Below, in pieces: positions 17,544 to 26,544 of a stretch of 64,000 nucleotides of DNA; within the stretch, counting starts at the first letter, position 1, and every line of letters begins with the position of its first letter. Below the pieces are notes generated by a model, which worked only from the letters and a program-made list of their open reading frames with translations, made no database searches and had not been told where the DNA came from. A program made the position numbers and the translations under genes. Origin of the DNA: Rhodococcus sp. PAMC28707 (GTDB lineage: Bacteria; Actinomycetota; Actinomycetes; Mycobacteriales; Mycobacteriaceae); the NCBI RefSeq assembly GCF_004795915.1, contig NZ_CP039253.1:1736001-1800000 (forward strand). The letters run 5' to 3'.

Positions 17544-18361
17544 CCACTCTCGATGTTCGTCGTCTCGAGGTACCGCCTCACCCGCGCCGCCGAATGGGCA
17601 TGATCGGGGGCGCGGCCCTCGTCGTCGGTTTGATCGCGGTGCACATCTGGGCGGTGGAGGAAACCGATGTATCCGCAACCGCCCTCATCAGCGGGTGGCA
17701 GGGCATCGCCTCGTTCCTCGGTTCTGCTTTCCCACCGGACTTTTCGTGGACGACCGTCGTGCAACCGGGCATCGAGGCATGCCTGGTCACTCTGGCGATC
17801 GGACTCGTCGGCACGACGTTCTCCATCCCGTTCTCGATTCTGTTCGCCGTACTCGGATCGCGGTCGACGAACCGAAACCCGTTCGCATATCAGGCCGCTC
17901 GCGCCGTCATGTCGTTCCTGCGCGCGGTTCCCGACATCGTGTTTGCGCTCATCTTCGTCACCGCCGTCGGGCTCGGTCCGTTCGCAGGCGTGCTGGCGAT
18001 CATCCTGCACAACACCGGAGTGATGGCCAAGCTGTGGTCCGAGGCGATGGAAGAAATCGACCAGGGGCCCATCGACGCACTACGTGTCGCCGGAGCGTCG
18101 AGCACGCAGGTAGCTGTCCATGTAGTCCTACCGACGGTTGTTCCGCAGTTCGTCGGCCTGTTGCTCTACCGGCTCGACGTCAACGTCCGGTCCTCGCTCG
18201 TCCTCGGACTGGTCGGCGCAGGTGGTATCGGATTCCTCATCAACCAGTCGATTTCACTGTTCCGTTTCGATGAAATGATGACCTACATCCTGATGGTTCT
18301 GGTGCTCGTCGTCGCCGTCGACCTGCTCAGCGGTGCAGTGCGCAAGCGCCTCGGGGCATGA
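17540..18361 (+). CDS. phnE: Phosphonate ABC transporter permease
   Basis: The 273-residue protein starts at an ATG that overlaps the phnC stop. It has about six membrane helices: GMIGGAALVVGLIAVHIWAV at the N-terminus, VTLAIGLVGTTFSIPFSIL in the middle and MTYILMVLVLVVAVDLLSG at the end. The cytoplasmic EAA loop is EAMEEIDQGPIDALRVAGAS, the contact site for PhnC. One permease gene is present, so a homodimer is expected. Confidence 0.9.
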   Translation: MTTLDVRRLEVPPHPRRRMGMIGGAALVVGLIAVHIWAVEETDVSATALISGWQGIASFLGSAFPPDFSWTTVVQPGIEACLVTLAIGLVGTTFSIPFSILFAVLGSRSTNRNPFAYQAARAVMSFLRAVPDIVFALIFVTAVGLGPFAGVLAIILHNTGVMAKLWSEAMEEIDQGPIDALRVAGASSTQVAVHVVLPTVVPQFVGLLLYRLDVNVRSSLVLGLVGAGGIGFLINQSISLFRFDEMMTYILMVLVLVVAVDLLSGAVRKRLGA

Positions 18362-19374
18362 CCGCTCTCGCGGCAGTGTGGTCGGGGAGCGCATTTTCCC
18401 TACAACAGGTGCCGTTTCCGGACTTGGCCGATGGTGAGGTCCTCGTCGAGATCGAACTGTCGACGGTGTGCGGAAGCGACCTGCACACCGTCGCTGGGCA
18501 TCGCAGCACACCGGTCCCCACTGTCCTCGGGCACGAAAGCGTCGGACGCGTGGTCGACATCGGCACGGGCGCGACCGTCGCCGTCGGAGATCGGGTGGTG
18601 TGGACCGTCGGCACGGCCTGCGGCGCCTGCAGGCGATGTGTGCGCGGTGTGCCGCAGAAGTGCGTCGACCTCCGCAAGTACGGGCATGCAGCAATCAGCG
18701 ACCGGTGGATTCTCAACGGCGGCTTCGCAACTCACATACACCTTCTCGCCGGGACGCGCGCCGTCGTCGTCCCGGAAGACCTGCCCGCAGCGCTCCTCGC
18801 CCCGGCAGGGTGTGCCACGGCCACCGTCGTCTGCGCGGCACGGCGGATCGGGCTCGCCGCGGGTGACGCCGTGGTGGTCCTCGGCTGCGGCATGCTCGGG
18901 CTGACGGCGGTGGCCTACGCCCTCGACCGTGGGGCGACGTCGGTGCTCGCCTGCGATCCGAACCCGGCCCGTCGAGCAGCAGCCTCGGAGATCGGGGCGA
19001 CAGCGGTGTGTGCGCCGGAAGAGTTGGCCGACATCGGCCGCGGAGCGGATGCCATCTTCGAACTGTCCGGGAGCTCGTCTTCTGTCGCCGCTGCACTCGA
19101 AGTGGTGGGGCTGGGTGGGCGGATCGTGTTGGTGGGATCGGTGTTTCCCAGTTCAGCTGTGGCGTTCGATCCAGAATTTTTGGTCCGCAACCTCGTCACC
19201 GTCTCCGGAAGTCACAATTACGCGCCGTCCGACCTCGTCGAGGCCGTGGAGTTCTTGCAGCGCACACCGGCGGCGCATCTACTGGCTGCTGCCGTCGGCG
19301 AGCGTCATCCGCTGGAGGAGATCGATGCTGCCTTCGCCTCTGGGCGGTCCGCAGTGCGGGGCGCCGTCGGCTGA
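18358..19374 (+). CDS. Zinc-dependent MDR alcohol dehydrogenase, phosphonate-associated (HpnZ-like)
   Basis: The 338-residue enzyme begins at an ATG overlapping the phnE stop. It carries the catalytic zinc site (VCGSDLHTVAGH, then VLGHESVGRVVD), the structural zinc cysteines (ACGACRRCVRGVPQKC) and the nucleotide fold VVVLGCGMLGLTAVAYALD near residue 180. Zinc dehydrogenases of this kind occur in phosphonate operons (TIGR03366). A fitting role is oxidation or reduction of the acetaldehyde released by the PhnX-like enzyme, or of a phosphonate alcohol. This is inference from context. It ends the operon. Confidence 0.85.
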   Translation: MTALAAVWSGSAFSLQQVPFPDLADGEVLVEIELSTVCGSDLHTVAGHRSTPVPTVLGHESVGRVVDIGTGATVAVGDRVVWTVGTACGACRRCVRGVPQKCVDLRKYGHAAISDRWILNGGFATHIHLLAGTRAVVVPEDLPAALLAPAGCATATVVCAARRIGLAAGDAVVVLGCGMLGLTAVAYALDRGATSVLACDPNPARRAAASEIGATAVCAPEELADIGRGADAIFELSGSSSSVAAALEVVGLGGRIVLVGSVFPSSAVAFDPEFLVRNLVTVSGSHNYAPSDLVEAVEFLQRTPAAHLLAAAVGERHPLEEIDAAFASGRSAVRGAVG

Positions 19375-19386
19375 CTTCGAGTGGGG

Positions 19387-19483
19387 TACCCCCGGGGGTA
19401 CTTGCATACCCCCCTAGGTATGTGCGACAGTGGAACGACAGAGCCGCCGCTGACCGCTGCTGATCGCATACCCCCACCCGTAT
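19387..19483 (+). promoter_or_regulatory. Three CsoR/CstR-type operator boxes upstream of the MMPL operon
   Basis: TACCCCCGGGGGTA at 19387-19400 is a perfect 14-base palindrome. ATACCCCCCTAGGTAT lies at 19406-19421 and ATACCCCCACCCGTAT at 19468-19483, both imperfect versions. The last ends just before AGGAG of the MMPL gene, 12 bases before its ATG. CsoR-family repressors bind C-tract/G-tract inverted repeats of this kind, and a CsoR-family gene with a similar box lies at 24904. Confidence 0.85.
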
Positions 19484-19494
19484 AGGAGTAGCTG

Positions 19495-21654
19495 ATGTCC
19501 GAGTCGGACACCGTTCCGGATTCACGCCGTGAATCGGAAAAACAACAGCACCGCAAACCCGGCATACTCGGCCGACTGGGTAGCACCATGGTCACCCGTC
19601 GCAAGTGGGTGTTCGGGGTCTGGCTCATCGCTCTCGTCGCTCTCGGGTCCGCGGCACCATCGGTCTTCACCTCGCTCGCCGGCGCCGGATGGCAGGCCAA
19701 CGGATCCGAATCCGTCCAGGTCCGCGAACTCGCACAAGAACACTTCGGCGGGAACTCCTCGGCCGCAGTGCAGGTCGTGGTGCACTCCGACACCGCGACG
19801 ATCGACGACCCCGCCGTGCAGCAGACACTCGCCGCGGTCACCGAAGTCTTCGACGGCGACGCCCGGTTCGGCGAGATCATCGCCCCACAACCAGGCATGA
19901 CGATCAGCCCCGACCAGCACACCGGCATCGTCATCGCAGGCGCCAATGCAAGCACCGACGAGATGGTCAAAGCCGTCGACGATGTCAAAGGCGACCTGAC
20001 CGCACTATCCGGTGACGGCATCGAGGTCTACCCCACCGGATCGTCCGCACTGTGGTCGGACTTCAACAAGGCCAACCACGACGCCATGATCCAGGCCGAG
20101 TTGATCTCCTGGCCAGTCACTTTGGCGATCATGGTTCTCGCGTTCGGCTCCCTCGTCGCCGCAGGCCTCCCGTTGCTGCTGACCGTCGCCGGACTCGTCG
20201 CCTCCGCAGGCGGGCTCGTGCTGCTGAATCAGGTCACGCCGATCTCGGTGTGGGCGATGAACTTCGCAATGATGTTCGCGCTCGCCCTCGGAATCGACTA
20301 CGCCCTCTTCATCGTCGCCCGGTTCCGTGACGCCCTACGCAAGTCCGATCCGCGGGCCGCGGTCGCCGAAACCATGGACACCGCCGGTAAAGCAGTGGTG
20401 CTCTCCGGCCTGACCGTGCTGGTCAGCCTCACCGCCGTCCTACTCGTCCCTGCCCCCGCGGTGCGGACGATGGCCGTCGGAATCATGCTCGCAGTGTTCT
20501 TCGTCCTCGTCGCCACCCTGACATTGCTGCCGGCGACGCTCGGCGCCCTCGGCAACAAGGTCAACGCCGCATCACTGCCCTACGCCAAACGCCAAACGCA
20601 CCGCTCACCGAAGTTCGCGGCCTGGGGCGAACTGCTCCACAAGCACCCATGGCCGTTCGCAGTCGTCTCAGTCGGCATCTTGATCGCACTCGCATTGCCC
20701 GTCCTGGGGCTCAAGGTTGCGATGCCGTCCATCGCCGTCGTCCCCGAGGACGCACCCGTCCGCCAAGGCTACGAACTGGTCCAGACACAGTTCGGCGACG
20801 GAGCACCCGGCGCACTACAGATAGTCGTCGCCGACGCCGATGCCCAGCAAACCGCGTCAGCGGCAGCAGGCGTCGACGGAATCGCCATGGTCACCCCACC
20901 CCAACCCGCCATGGACGGTTCGGGATACTCACTCCTACAAGCACTTCCGACGGTCGATCCTTCGGACGAAGCGATGGGCACCATACTCGCCGACCTCCGC
21001 GCCGAGCTTCCGGAGTCTGCACTGGTCGGCGGCGCACCGGCAGAGAACCTGGACCTGCAGCAGGCCCTGAACGACTACCTACCGCTGGTGATCGGCATCA
21101 TCCTCGTCCTCGGCTTCATTCTGCTGCTCGTCGCACTGCAAGCTCCGTTGATCGCAGTCCTCGGAACTGTCGTCAGTCTGCTGTCCACCGCCGCCGCATT
21201 CGGTGTCGCGAAGCTGATCTTCCAGGACGGCCACGGCGCATCCTTGCTCGGCTTCACCCCACAGGGCTTCCTCGACGGCTGGGGACCGGTGTTCTTCTTC
21301 GCGATGATCTTCGCCATCGCCATGGACTACACCGTCTTCCTCCTCGCCACCGCGAAAGAACACTACGAGAAGTCCGGTGACGCCAAGATCGCCCAGGTCG
21401 ACGGCCTCGCCCATTCCGGTCGCGTCATCCTCGCGGCAGCAGCGGTGATGGTCGCGGTGTTCTTCACCTTCGCGCTCTCCGATCCGCTACCGCCGAAAGA
21501 AATGGGCATCATTCTCGGTGTCGCAGTCCTACTCGACGCGGTACTGATCAGGCTCATCCTGCTCCCGGTGATGCTGCGCCTGACCGGCCACGCGGCCTGG
21601 TGGTCACCGGCATGGCTCCGCAAGGTTCTGCCGTCCATCAGCTTTTCCCACTGA
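19495..21654 (+). CDS. MMPL/RND-family transporter
   Basis: The 719-residue protein has the MMPL layout: one N-terminal helix (WVFGVWLIALVALGSAAPSV), an outer domain, a helix bundle, then the same again. The proton-relay Asp-Tyr pairs of MmpL proteins are present in ALALGIDYALFIVARFRD (helix 4) and AIAMDYTVFLLATAKEHY (helix 10). Such pumps export lipids or small molecules in actinobacteria. It starts at the ATG at 19495 after AGGAG, directly behind three CsoR/CstR boxes, and leads an operon with DUF2892 and DUF302 genes. The cargo is unknown; regulation points to sulfur or copper stress. Confidence 0.9.
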   Translation: MSESDTVPDSRRESEKQQHRKPGILGRLGSTMVTRRKWVFGVWLIALVALGSAAPSVFTSLAGAGWQANGSESVQVRELAQEHFGGNSSAAVQVVVHSDTATIDDPAVQQTLAAVTEVFDGDARFGEIIAPQPGMTISPDQHTGIVIAGANASTDEMVKAVDDVKGDLTALSGDGIEVYPTGSSALWSDFNKANHDAMIQAELISWPVTLAIMVLAFGSLVAAGLPLLLTVAGLVASAGGLVLLNQVTPISVWAMNFAMMFALALGIDYALFIVARFRDALRKSDPRAAVAETMDTAGKAVVLSGLTVLVSLTAVLLVPAPAVRTMAVGIMLAVFFVLVATLTLLPATLGALGNKVNAASLPYAKRQTHRSPKFAAWGELLHKHPWPFAVVSVGILIALALPVLGLKVAMPSIAVVPEDAPVRQGYELVQTQFGDGAPGALQIVVADADAQQTASAAAGVDGIAMVTPPQPAMDGSGYSLLQALPTVDPSDEAMGTILADLRAELPESALVGGAPAENLDLQQALNDYLPLVIGIILVLGFILLLVALQAPLIAVLGTVVSLLSTAAAFGVAKLIFQDGHGASLLGFTPQGFLDGWGPVFFFAMIFAIAMDYTVFLLATAKEHYEKSGDAKIAQVDGLAHSGRVILAAAAVMVAVFFTFALSDPLPPKEMGIILGVAVLLDAVLIRLILLPVMLRLTGHAAWWSPAWLRKVLPSISFSH

Positions 21655-21687
21655 CATTTTTCTACAGAAGATCGGAGAGTAGAAAAA

Positions 21688-21909
21688 ATGATCGACAAGT
21701 TCTCGGGCTGGCCCATCGAACGCACCGTTCCCGCCCTCGCGGCCGCCGTCGCCGCAACCGGTCTGGTCCTCGGCGAAACCAGCTCCCCACGCTGGCGGTT
21801 CCTGAGCGCCTTCGCCGCAGCAAACCTGGGCCTCTACGCTGCAGTCGGATGGTGCCCGGCGAGCCTGCTTCTTTCCAAAACCGGCGTGCCCAGTCTACGT
21901 AACGGGTAA
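21688..21909 (+). CDS. DUF2892 inner-membrane protein, 73 aa
   Basis: The small protein begins MIDKFSGWPIERTVPALAAA and has two hydrophobic helices (PALAAAVAATGLVLGE and FLSAFAAANLGLYAAVGWCP), as in the YgaP-type DUF2892 membrane domain. In many bacteria this domain is fused to, or sits near, rhodaneses and CstR-type regulators. A cysteine in GWCPASLLL is conserved in the family as far as I recall. It lies 33 bases after the MMPL gene and 39 bases before DUF302, so one transcript is likely. Confidence 0.8.
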   Translation: MIDKFSGWPIERTVPALAAAVAATGLVLGETSSPRWRFLSAFAAANLGLYAAVGWCPASLLLSKTGVPSLRNG

Positions 21910-21948
21910 GCCTTCAACAGTGCCACTCACAACCGAAAGGACCCACTT

Positions 21949-22359
21949 ATGAACATTGCACTATCGACCACATTGACCGATACCGACTTCGACACCGCCG
22001 TCGCCCAAACCAAAGAAGCACTCTCCGCGCAAGGCTTCGGCGTCCTCACCGAAATCGATATGCAGGCCACCCTGAAAGCCAAGCTCGGCGAAGACATGGA
22101 GCAGTACCTGATCCTCGGCGCCTGCAACCCGAACCTCGCGCACCGCGCGGTCGGCGTCATGCCCCAGATCGGACTGCTGCTCCCTTGCAACGTCCTCGTC
22201 CGCGCCGACACCACCACCGCAGGATCGTTCCTCGTCGAGGCAATGAACCCCGCCATCATGGTCGAGGTCACCGGCGAAACCGAACTGTCCTCCGTCGCAC
22301 AGGAAGCGACGACCAAGCTGCAGGCAGCGATCTCCGCTCTCGGCGGCAAGAACTCCTGA
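21949..22359 (+). CDS. DUF302 domain protein
   Basis: The 136-residue cytoplasmic protein shows the DUF302 signature. An N-terminal half has TDFDTAVAQTKEALSAQGFG and VLTEIDMQATLKAKLG, followed by LILGACNPNLAHRAVG and LLLPCNVLVRADTT, each with a conserved cysteine. DUF302 proteins are common in sulfide and persulfide operons, and two cysteines would allow thiol or persulfide chemistry, though no activity is established. It is the last gene of the MMPL operon; a hairpin follows. Confidence 0.85.
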   Translation: MNIALSTTLTDTDFDTAVAQTKEALSAQGFGVLTEIDMQATLKAKLGEDMEQYLILGACNPNLAHRAVGVMPQIGLLLPCNVLVRADTTTAGSFLVEAMNPAIMVEVTGETELSSVAQEATTKLQAAISALGGKNS

Positions 22360-22366
22360 TCCAACC

Positions 22367-22403
22367 GACGGGGGCGGCCGGGTTCATCCTGGTCGCCCCC
22401 GTC
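22367..22403. terminator. GC-rich hairpin after DUF302
   Basis: GACGGGGGCG (22367-22376) pairs with CGCCCCCGTC (22394-22403). It follows the DUF302 stop by 7 bases and separates it from the convergent methyltransferase gene. No T run follows, so terminator function is probable but not certain. Confidence 0.6.
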
Positions 22404-22429
22404 TGCGTACTAGGACACAGGCACAACAG

Positions 22430-23086
22430 CTAACGATCTGTGCGGCGCAGCGCGATGACGTTGTCGGTCACCGTGGCAGTCTGCCCGTCTGGCCCCGATG
22501 CGGTTCGCTGTGCTGCTTTCACGCGTATCGGCTGCCAGTGATCGTCGTCGAGGTCGAGCATTTTCAGGGTGTCCTGTGGTGTCGGGAACCGAACGTCGGG
22601 GTCCTGGTTCCAGGACCAGGGGGCCGTGGAGGCATGATCGACGATCAGAAGCAGACCCTGCGTTGCGACGCTCTCTGCCGCTCGGCGAAGGACCTGTTCC
22701 CTGGGGATGTCGATCGGGGTGTGGAAGTACTGCGCGGACACCAGATCGAACGATCCGCCTGGCAGGGACTGCGATACGTCGCATTTCTCAAAGGTCACGT
22801 TGGCGGTGAGGCCCTGCTCTGCGGCCTGGGAGCGGGCGCGTTCGAGGACAGTGGCGGACACGTCGACCGCCGTGACCGTCCATCCCCTGCCTGCGAGCCA
22901 GAGTGCGTCCCCGCCTTCGCCGCAGCCGATGTCCAATACCGATCCCGGAGTCAGGTCGGCAGTGATATCGGCGAGCACGGCATTGGGTAGACCGCTCCAT
23001 GGTCGAATGTTCCTCTGGTAGTGAGGTTCCCAAAAAGACTCGGACGCGGGGCGTGGGATGGTGGAGCCAACTTCATGTGTCGTCAC
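22430..23086 (-). CDS. Class I SAM-dependent methyltransferase
   Basis: The 218-residue protein has the SAM-binding motif VLDIGCGEGGDALWLAGRGW (residues about 50-69), the acidic loop VTAVDVSATVLERA, and post-motifs CDVSQSLPGGSFDLVSAQY and GLLLIVDHAS. It resembles small-molecule or thiol methyltransferases and has no RNA- or DNA-recognition domain. The GTG start overlaps the stop of the CPYC flavoprotein by four bases, so they form an operon. Volatile methylation of a thiol or metalloid is possible but unproven. Confidence 0.82.
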   Translation of the reverse strand: MTTHEVGSTIPRPASESFWEPHYQRNIRPWSGLPNAVLADITADLTPGSVLDIGCGEGGDALWLAGRGWTVTAVDVSATVLERARSQAAEQGLTANVTFEKCDVSQSLPGGSFDLVSAQYFHTPIDIPREQVLRRAAESVATQGLLLIVDHASTAPWSWNQDPDVRFPTPQDTLKMLDLDDDHWQPIRVKAAQRTASGPDGQTATVTDNVIALRRTDR

Positions 23087-24132
23087 TGTCGTACCTTCGA
23101 TTCGGTGGGAAATCTATGACGTCGGGCGCCCAGAGTTGCTGCCGCGGCGGAGAACACATCAGGTGCCGTCGGCGCAGTTCGCGTCTCGTCGACGACGCGT
23201 CGCACGTCCTCGTCGAGGAGGCTCGCATTGATCGCCGCCGCTGCGGTGAATCCTGCCGCTGCCGAATTGATCACTCCGGCATACATATCGGCGACATTTC
23301 CGGCCACCCAGACGCCAGGAACCTGGGTGGCTCCGCTCGGATCTGCGGCGAATACGGAGCCGAGGAGCGCCTCACCCGCCCTCTGTTCGGTTGGATTCAG
23401 CTCGAGTGACTCGAGCACCTCGGAGTGCGCGGAGAAGAGCGGCGCAACTACCAAGGCTTGGCAGGCGAATGAGTCGCCCGAGCCCAACCTGACACCCGTC
23501 ATGCGATCGTCGTCGACGAGGACACCGGCGACGAGGCCGTCGATCACCGAGATTCCGCGGGCGGCGAGCACTTCCCACTGCTGCTCGGTCGGTTCCGGAG
23601 CTGTGTGCAAAAACAAAGTGACATCGTCACTGAGCTGACGGAACATCAAAGCCTGATGCACGGCGCCCGGCCCGGTGCCGAGAACTCCGATGGCCTGGTC
23701 CCGCACTTCCCATCCATGGCAGTACGGGCAGTGCAGCACGTCACGCCCCCACCGCTCGCGCAGACCAGCGATATCGGGGAGTGTGTCGGTGAGTCCGCTG
23801 GCGACCAGAAGCTTCCGGGCGTTCACCTTCTGCCCGTCGGCCACATCGACTGTGAAGCCAGTCTCGGTGCGCTGGGCAGCAACAGCACGTCCGGAGATCA
23901 CCGTACCGCCGTAGGACGTCAGTTCGTCTCGACCGACAGCAGTCAACTCCGTCGCGGAGATGCCGTCCCGAGTCAAGAAATTGTGCACTCCCTCGGCGGG
24001 CGCGTTGCGGGGGCGTCCGGCGTCGACGACGATCACCGAGCGTCGGGAACGCGCCAGTGTCACCGCTGCGCTCAACCCGGCAGCACCACCACCGATCACT
24101 GCAACATCCCAGGTGCGGGATCGATTGTTCAT
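23083..24132 (-). CDS. Thioredoxin-reductase-like FAD/NAD(P) oxidoreductase with CPYC motif
   Basis: The protein (349 residues from MNNRSRTWDVAV; an ATG at 24147 is also possible) has the FAD fold DVAVIGGGAAGLSAAVTLAR. The redox pair follows in LHCPYCHGWE, then the NAD(P) fold AIGVLGTGPGAVHQALMF and the C-terminal FAD motif VPGVWVAGNVADMYAG. This is the layout of thioredoxin reductase, but the partner is not known; mycothiol-, dithiol- or persulfide-linked substrates are possible. It is co-transcribed with a methyltransferase and diverges from an XRE-cupin regulator. Confidence 0.85.
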   Translation of the reverse strand: MNNRSRTWDVAVIGGGAAGLSAAVTLARSRRSVIVVDAGRPRNAPAEGVHNFLTRDGISATELTAVGRDELTSYGGTVISGRAVAAQRTETGFTVDVADGQKVNARKLLVASGLTDTLPDIAGLRERWGRDVLHCPYCHGWEVRDQAIGVLGTGPGAVHQALMFRQLSDDVTLFLHTAPEPTEQQWEVLAARGISVIDGLVAGVLVDDDRMTGVRLGSGDSFACQALVVAPLFSAHSEVLESLELNPTEQRAGEALLGSVFAADPSGATQVPGVWVAGNVADMYAGVINSAAAGFTAAAAINASLLDEDVRRVVDETRTAPTAPDVFSAAAATLGARRHRFPTESKVRQ

Positions 24133-24213
24133 GTCTTGTCCGTTCATTGTGTAAATATGAACTGCCCACATCTTCGGGAACAAGTTGTCTTGCTGATCTG
24201 TCAAGATGGCGGC

Positions 24214-24807
24214 ATGAACTCCGACATGAGCACCTACCTGGAGCAGACCATCAGCGCAGTCGGGCCCCGGCTACGGGTCCTGCGCAAACAACGCGAGACC
24301 ACACTGGCCGATCTCTCCGCCGCCACCGGCATCTCCGAGAGCACACTGTCTCGACTGGAGTCGGGGCAGCGTCAACCGACCCTCGAACAATTACTCGCCC
24401 TGGCGAGGACGTACCGGATGCAGGTAGACGAACTGATCGGCGGCCCGTTGACAGGCGACCCGCGGGTTCATCTACAGCCGGTGACCCGGTACGGGATGAC
24501 ATGGCTACCGCTCACCCGCCGCGCCGGAGGAGTGCAGGCACACAAACTCATCATCCCGGCGGCACGGTTCGGTGATACGCCGATACCTTCCTCACACGAA
24601 GGGTACGAATGGCTCTACGTACTCAACGGACGAGTCCGACTCGTACTCGGAGACCAAGACCTGGCCCTCGTCCCCGGCGAAGCAGCCGAGTTCGATACCC
24701 ATGTCCCACACTGGTTTTCTACCGCAGACGACGCATCTGCCGAACTGATCATCCTCTTCGGCCAGCAAGGTGAGCGCGCACACCTTCGCGCCCGGCCGGA
24801 GCAATGA
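24214..24807 (+). CDS. XRE-family regulator with C-terminal cupin
   Basis: The 197-residue protein has an XRE helix-turn-helix at about 17-72 (RLRVLRKQRETTLADLSAAT, GISESTLSRLESGQRQPTLE) and a cupin barrel with SSHEGYEWLYVLNGRVRLVL, LALVPGEAAEFDTHVPHWF and ELIILF. Such proteins repress a neighbouring gene and sense a small ligand in the cupin. It diverges from the CPYC flavoprotein across about 80 bases, so that operon is the likely target. ATG codons at 24154 and 24226 are other possible starts. Confidence 0.87.
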   Translation: MNSDMSTYLEQTISAVGPRLRVLRKQRETTLADLSAATGISESTLSRLESGQRQPTLEQLLALARTYRMQVDELIGGPLTGDPRVHLQPVTRYGMTWLPLTRRAGGVQAHKLIIPAARFGDTPIPSSHEGYEWLYVLNGRVRLVLGDQDLALVPGEAAEFDTHVPHWFSTADDASAELIILFGQQGERAHLRARPEQ

Positions 24808-25706
<899 letters not shown>

Positions 25707-25931
25707 GCCCGCGTCTGCGTATTTCTGTGGGCGACAACAACAACTAATCAGCAACTCTGGTAATTCTAACTAGTGAATGCTCTGGGGAATAGCTCGATAC
25801 TCAGCGATTGAACATCATGCACTCTTTTACGCCCGCAGAAACGGGCATATCGGTCCATTCTCAGTTTTCGCACCAAGCGCATTTATTCGCTACTCTCGGG
25901 AGGAATACACACCTCGAAGGGATCTCGCACC

Positions 25932-26312
25932 GTGGCGAAGCAAGTAATCTATGAATTGGTCGACGACATCGACGGCACAGCAATCGACGAAGGCGAAGGC
26001 GAATCGATCGAATTCTCCCTCGACGGCGTCGACTACGTCATCGACCTGAAAACCAAGAACGCCAACGAATTCCGCAAGCGTCTCGAACTGTACGTCGGAC
26101 ACGCAACCCGCGTCGGCGGCCGCAAGCGCAAAGTAGCGTCGGCCGGCGTCGCCCCTAAGGCCGCATCTTCATCGGCGCCTACGACCAAACGTGACCCCGC
26201 TCAAACCCGCGCTATTCGCCAGTGGGCATCGGACAGCGGCTACGAGATCAACGACCGCGGACGCATTCCCGCCGACATCGTCGAAGCATACGAAACAGCA
26301 AACGCCAGCTAG
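25932..26312 (+). CDS. lsr2: Lsr2 nucleoid-associated protein
   Basis: The 126-residue protein starts at GTG 25932 (MAKQVIYELVDDIDGTAIDE). The N-terminal dimerisation domain has IEFSLDGVDYVIDLKTKNA, followed by a linker rich in Ala/Ser and the C-terminal DNA-binding domain (IRQWASDSGYEINDRGRIPA) with the AT-hook-like RGR. Lsr2 is the H-NS-like silencer of AT-rich DNA in mycobacteria and relatives. It stands alone with about 225 bases of non-coding sequence upstream and a hairpin downstream. Rhodococcus often has more than one copy, so this may be a paralogue. Confidence 0.95.
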   Translation: MAKQVIYELVDDIDGTAIDEGEGESIEFSLDGVDYVIDLKTKNANEFRKRLELYVGHATRVGGRKRKVASAGVAPKAASSSAPTTKRDPAQTRAIRQWASDSGYEINDRGRIPADIVEAYETANAS

Positions 26313-26320
26313 ATTCCGAC

Positions 26321-26353
26321 GCGCCTGGCCTGCCCACTTGGTAGGCCGGGCGC
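26321..26353. terminator. Hairpin after lsr2
   Basis: GCGCCTGGCCTGCC (from 26321) and GGTAGGCCGGGCGC pair over 14 positions with G-U or mismatched pairs at two, starting 9 bases after the lsr2 stop. It has no clear T run. Confidence 0.55.
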
Positions 26354-26544
26354 CTCGAATCGGCATAGAACGCCGAAAATTATCGATTCCGGCTGTCACT
26401 GTTCGCGGGGATTGTTCGGTATTGTTGTGCTGATCCCGCCCCCACCGCTTCAATGGTCCACTCATACGATCAGACAGCTTCAGAGCGCGATTCAAGCGAT
26501 CACGGGGCGACCACAACTGCCCCCAGCCGGCCGCGCGAAGCAGG

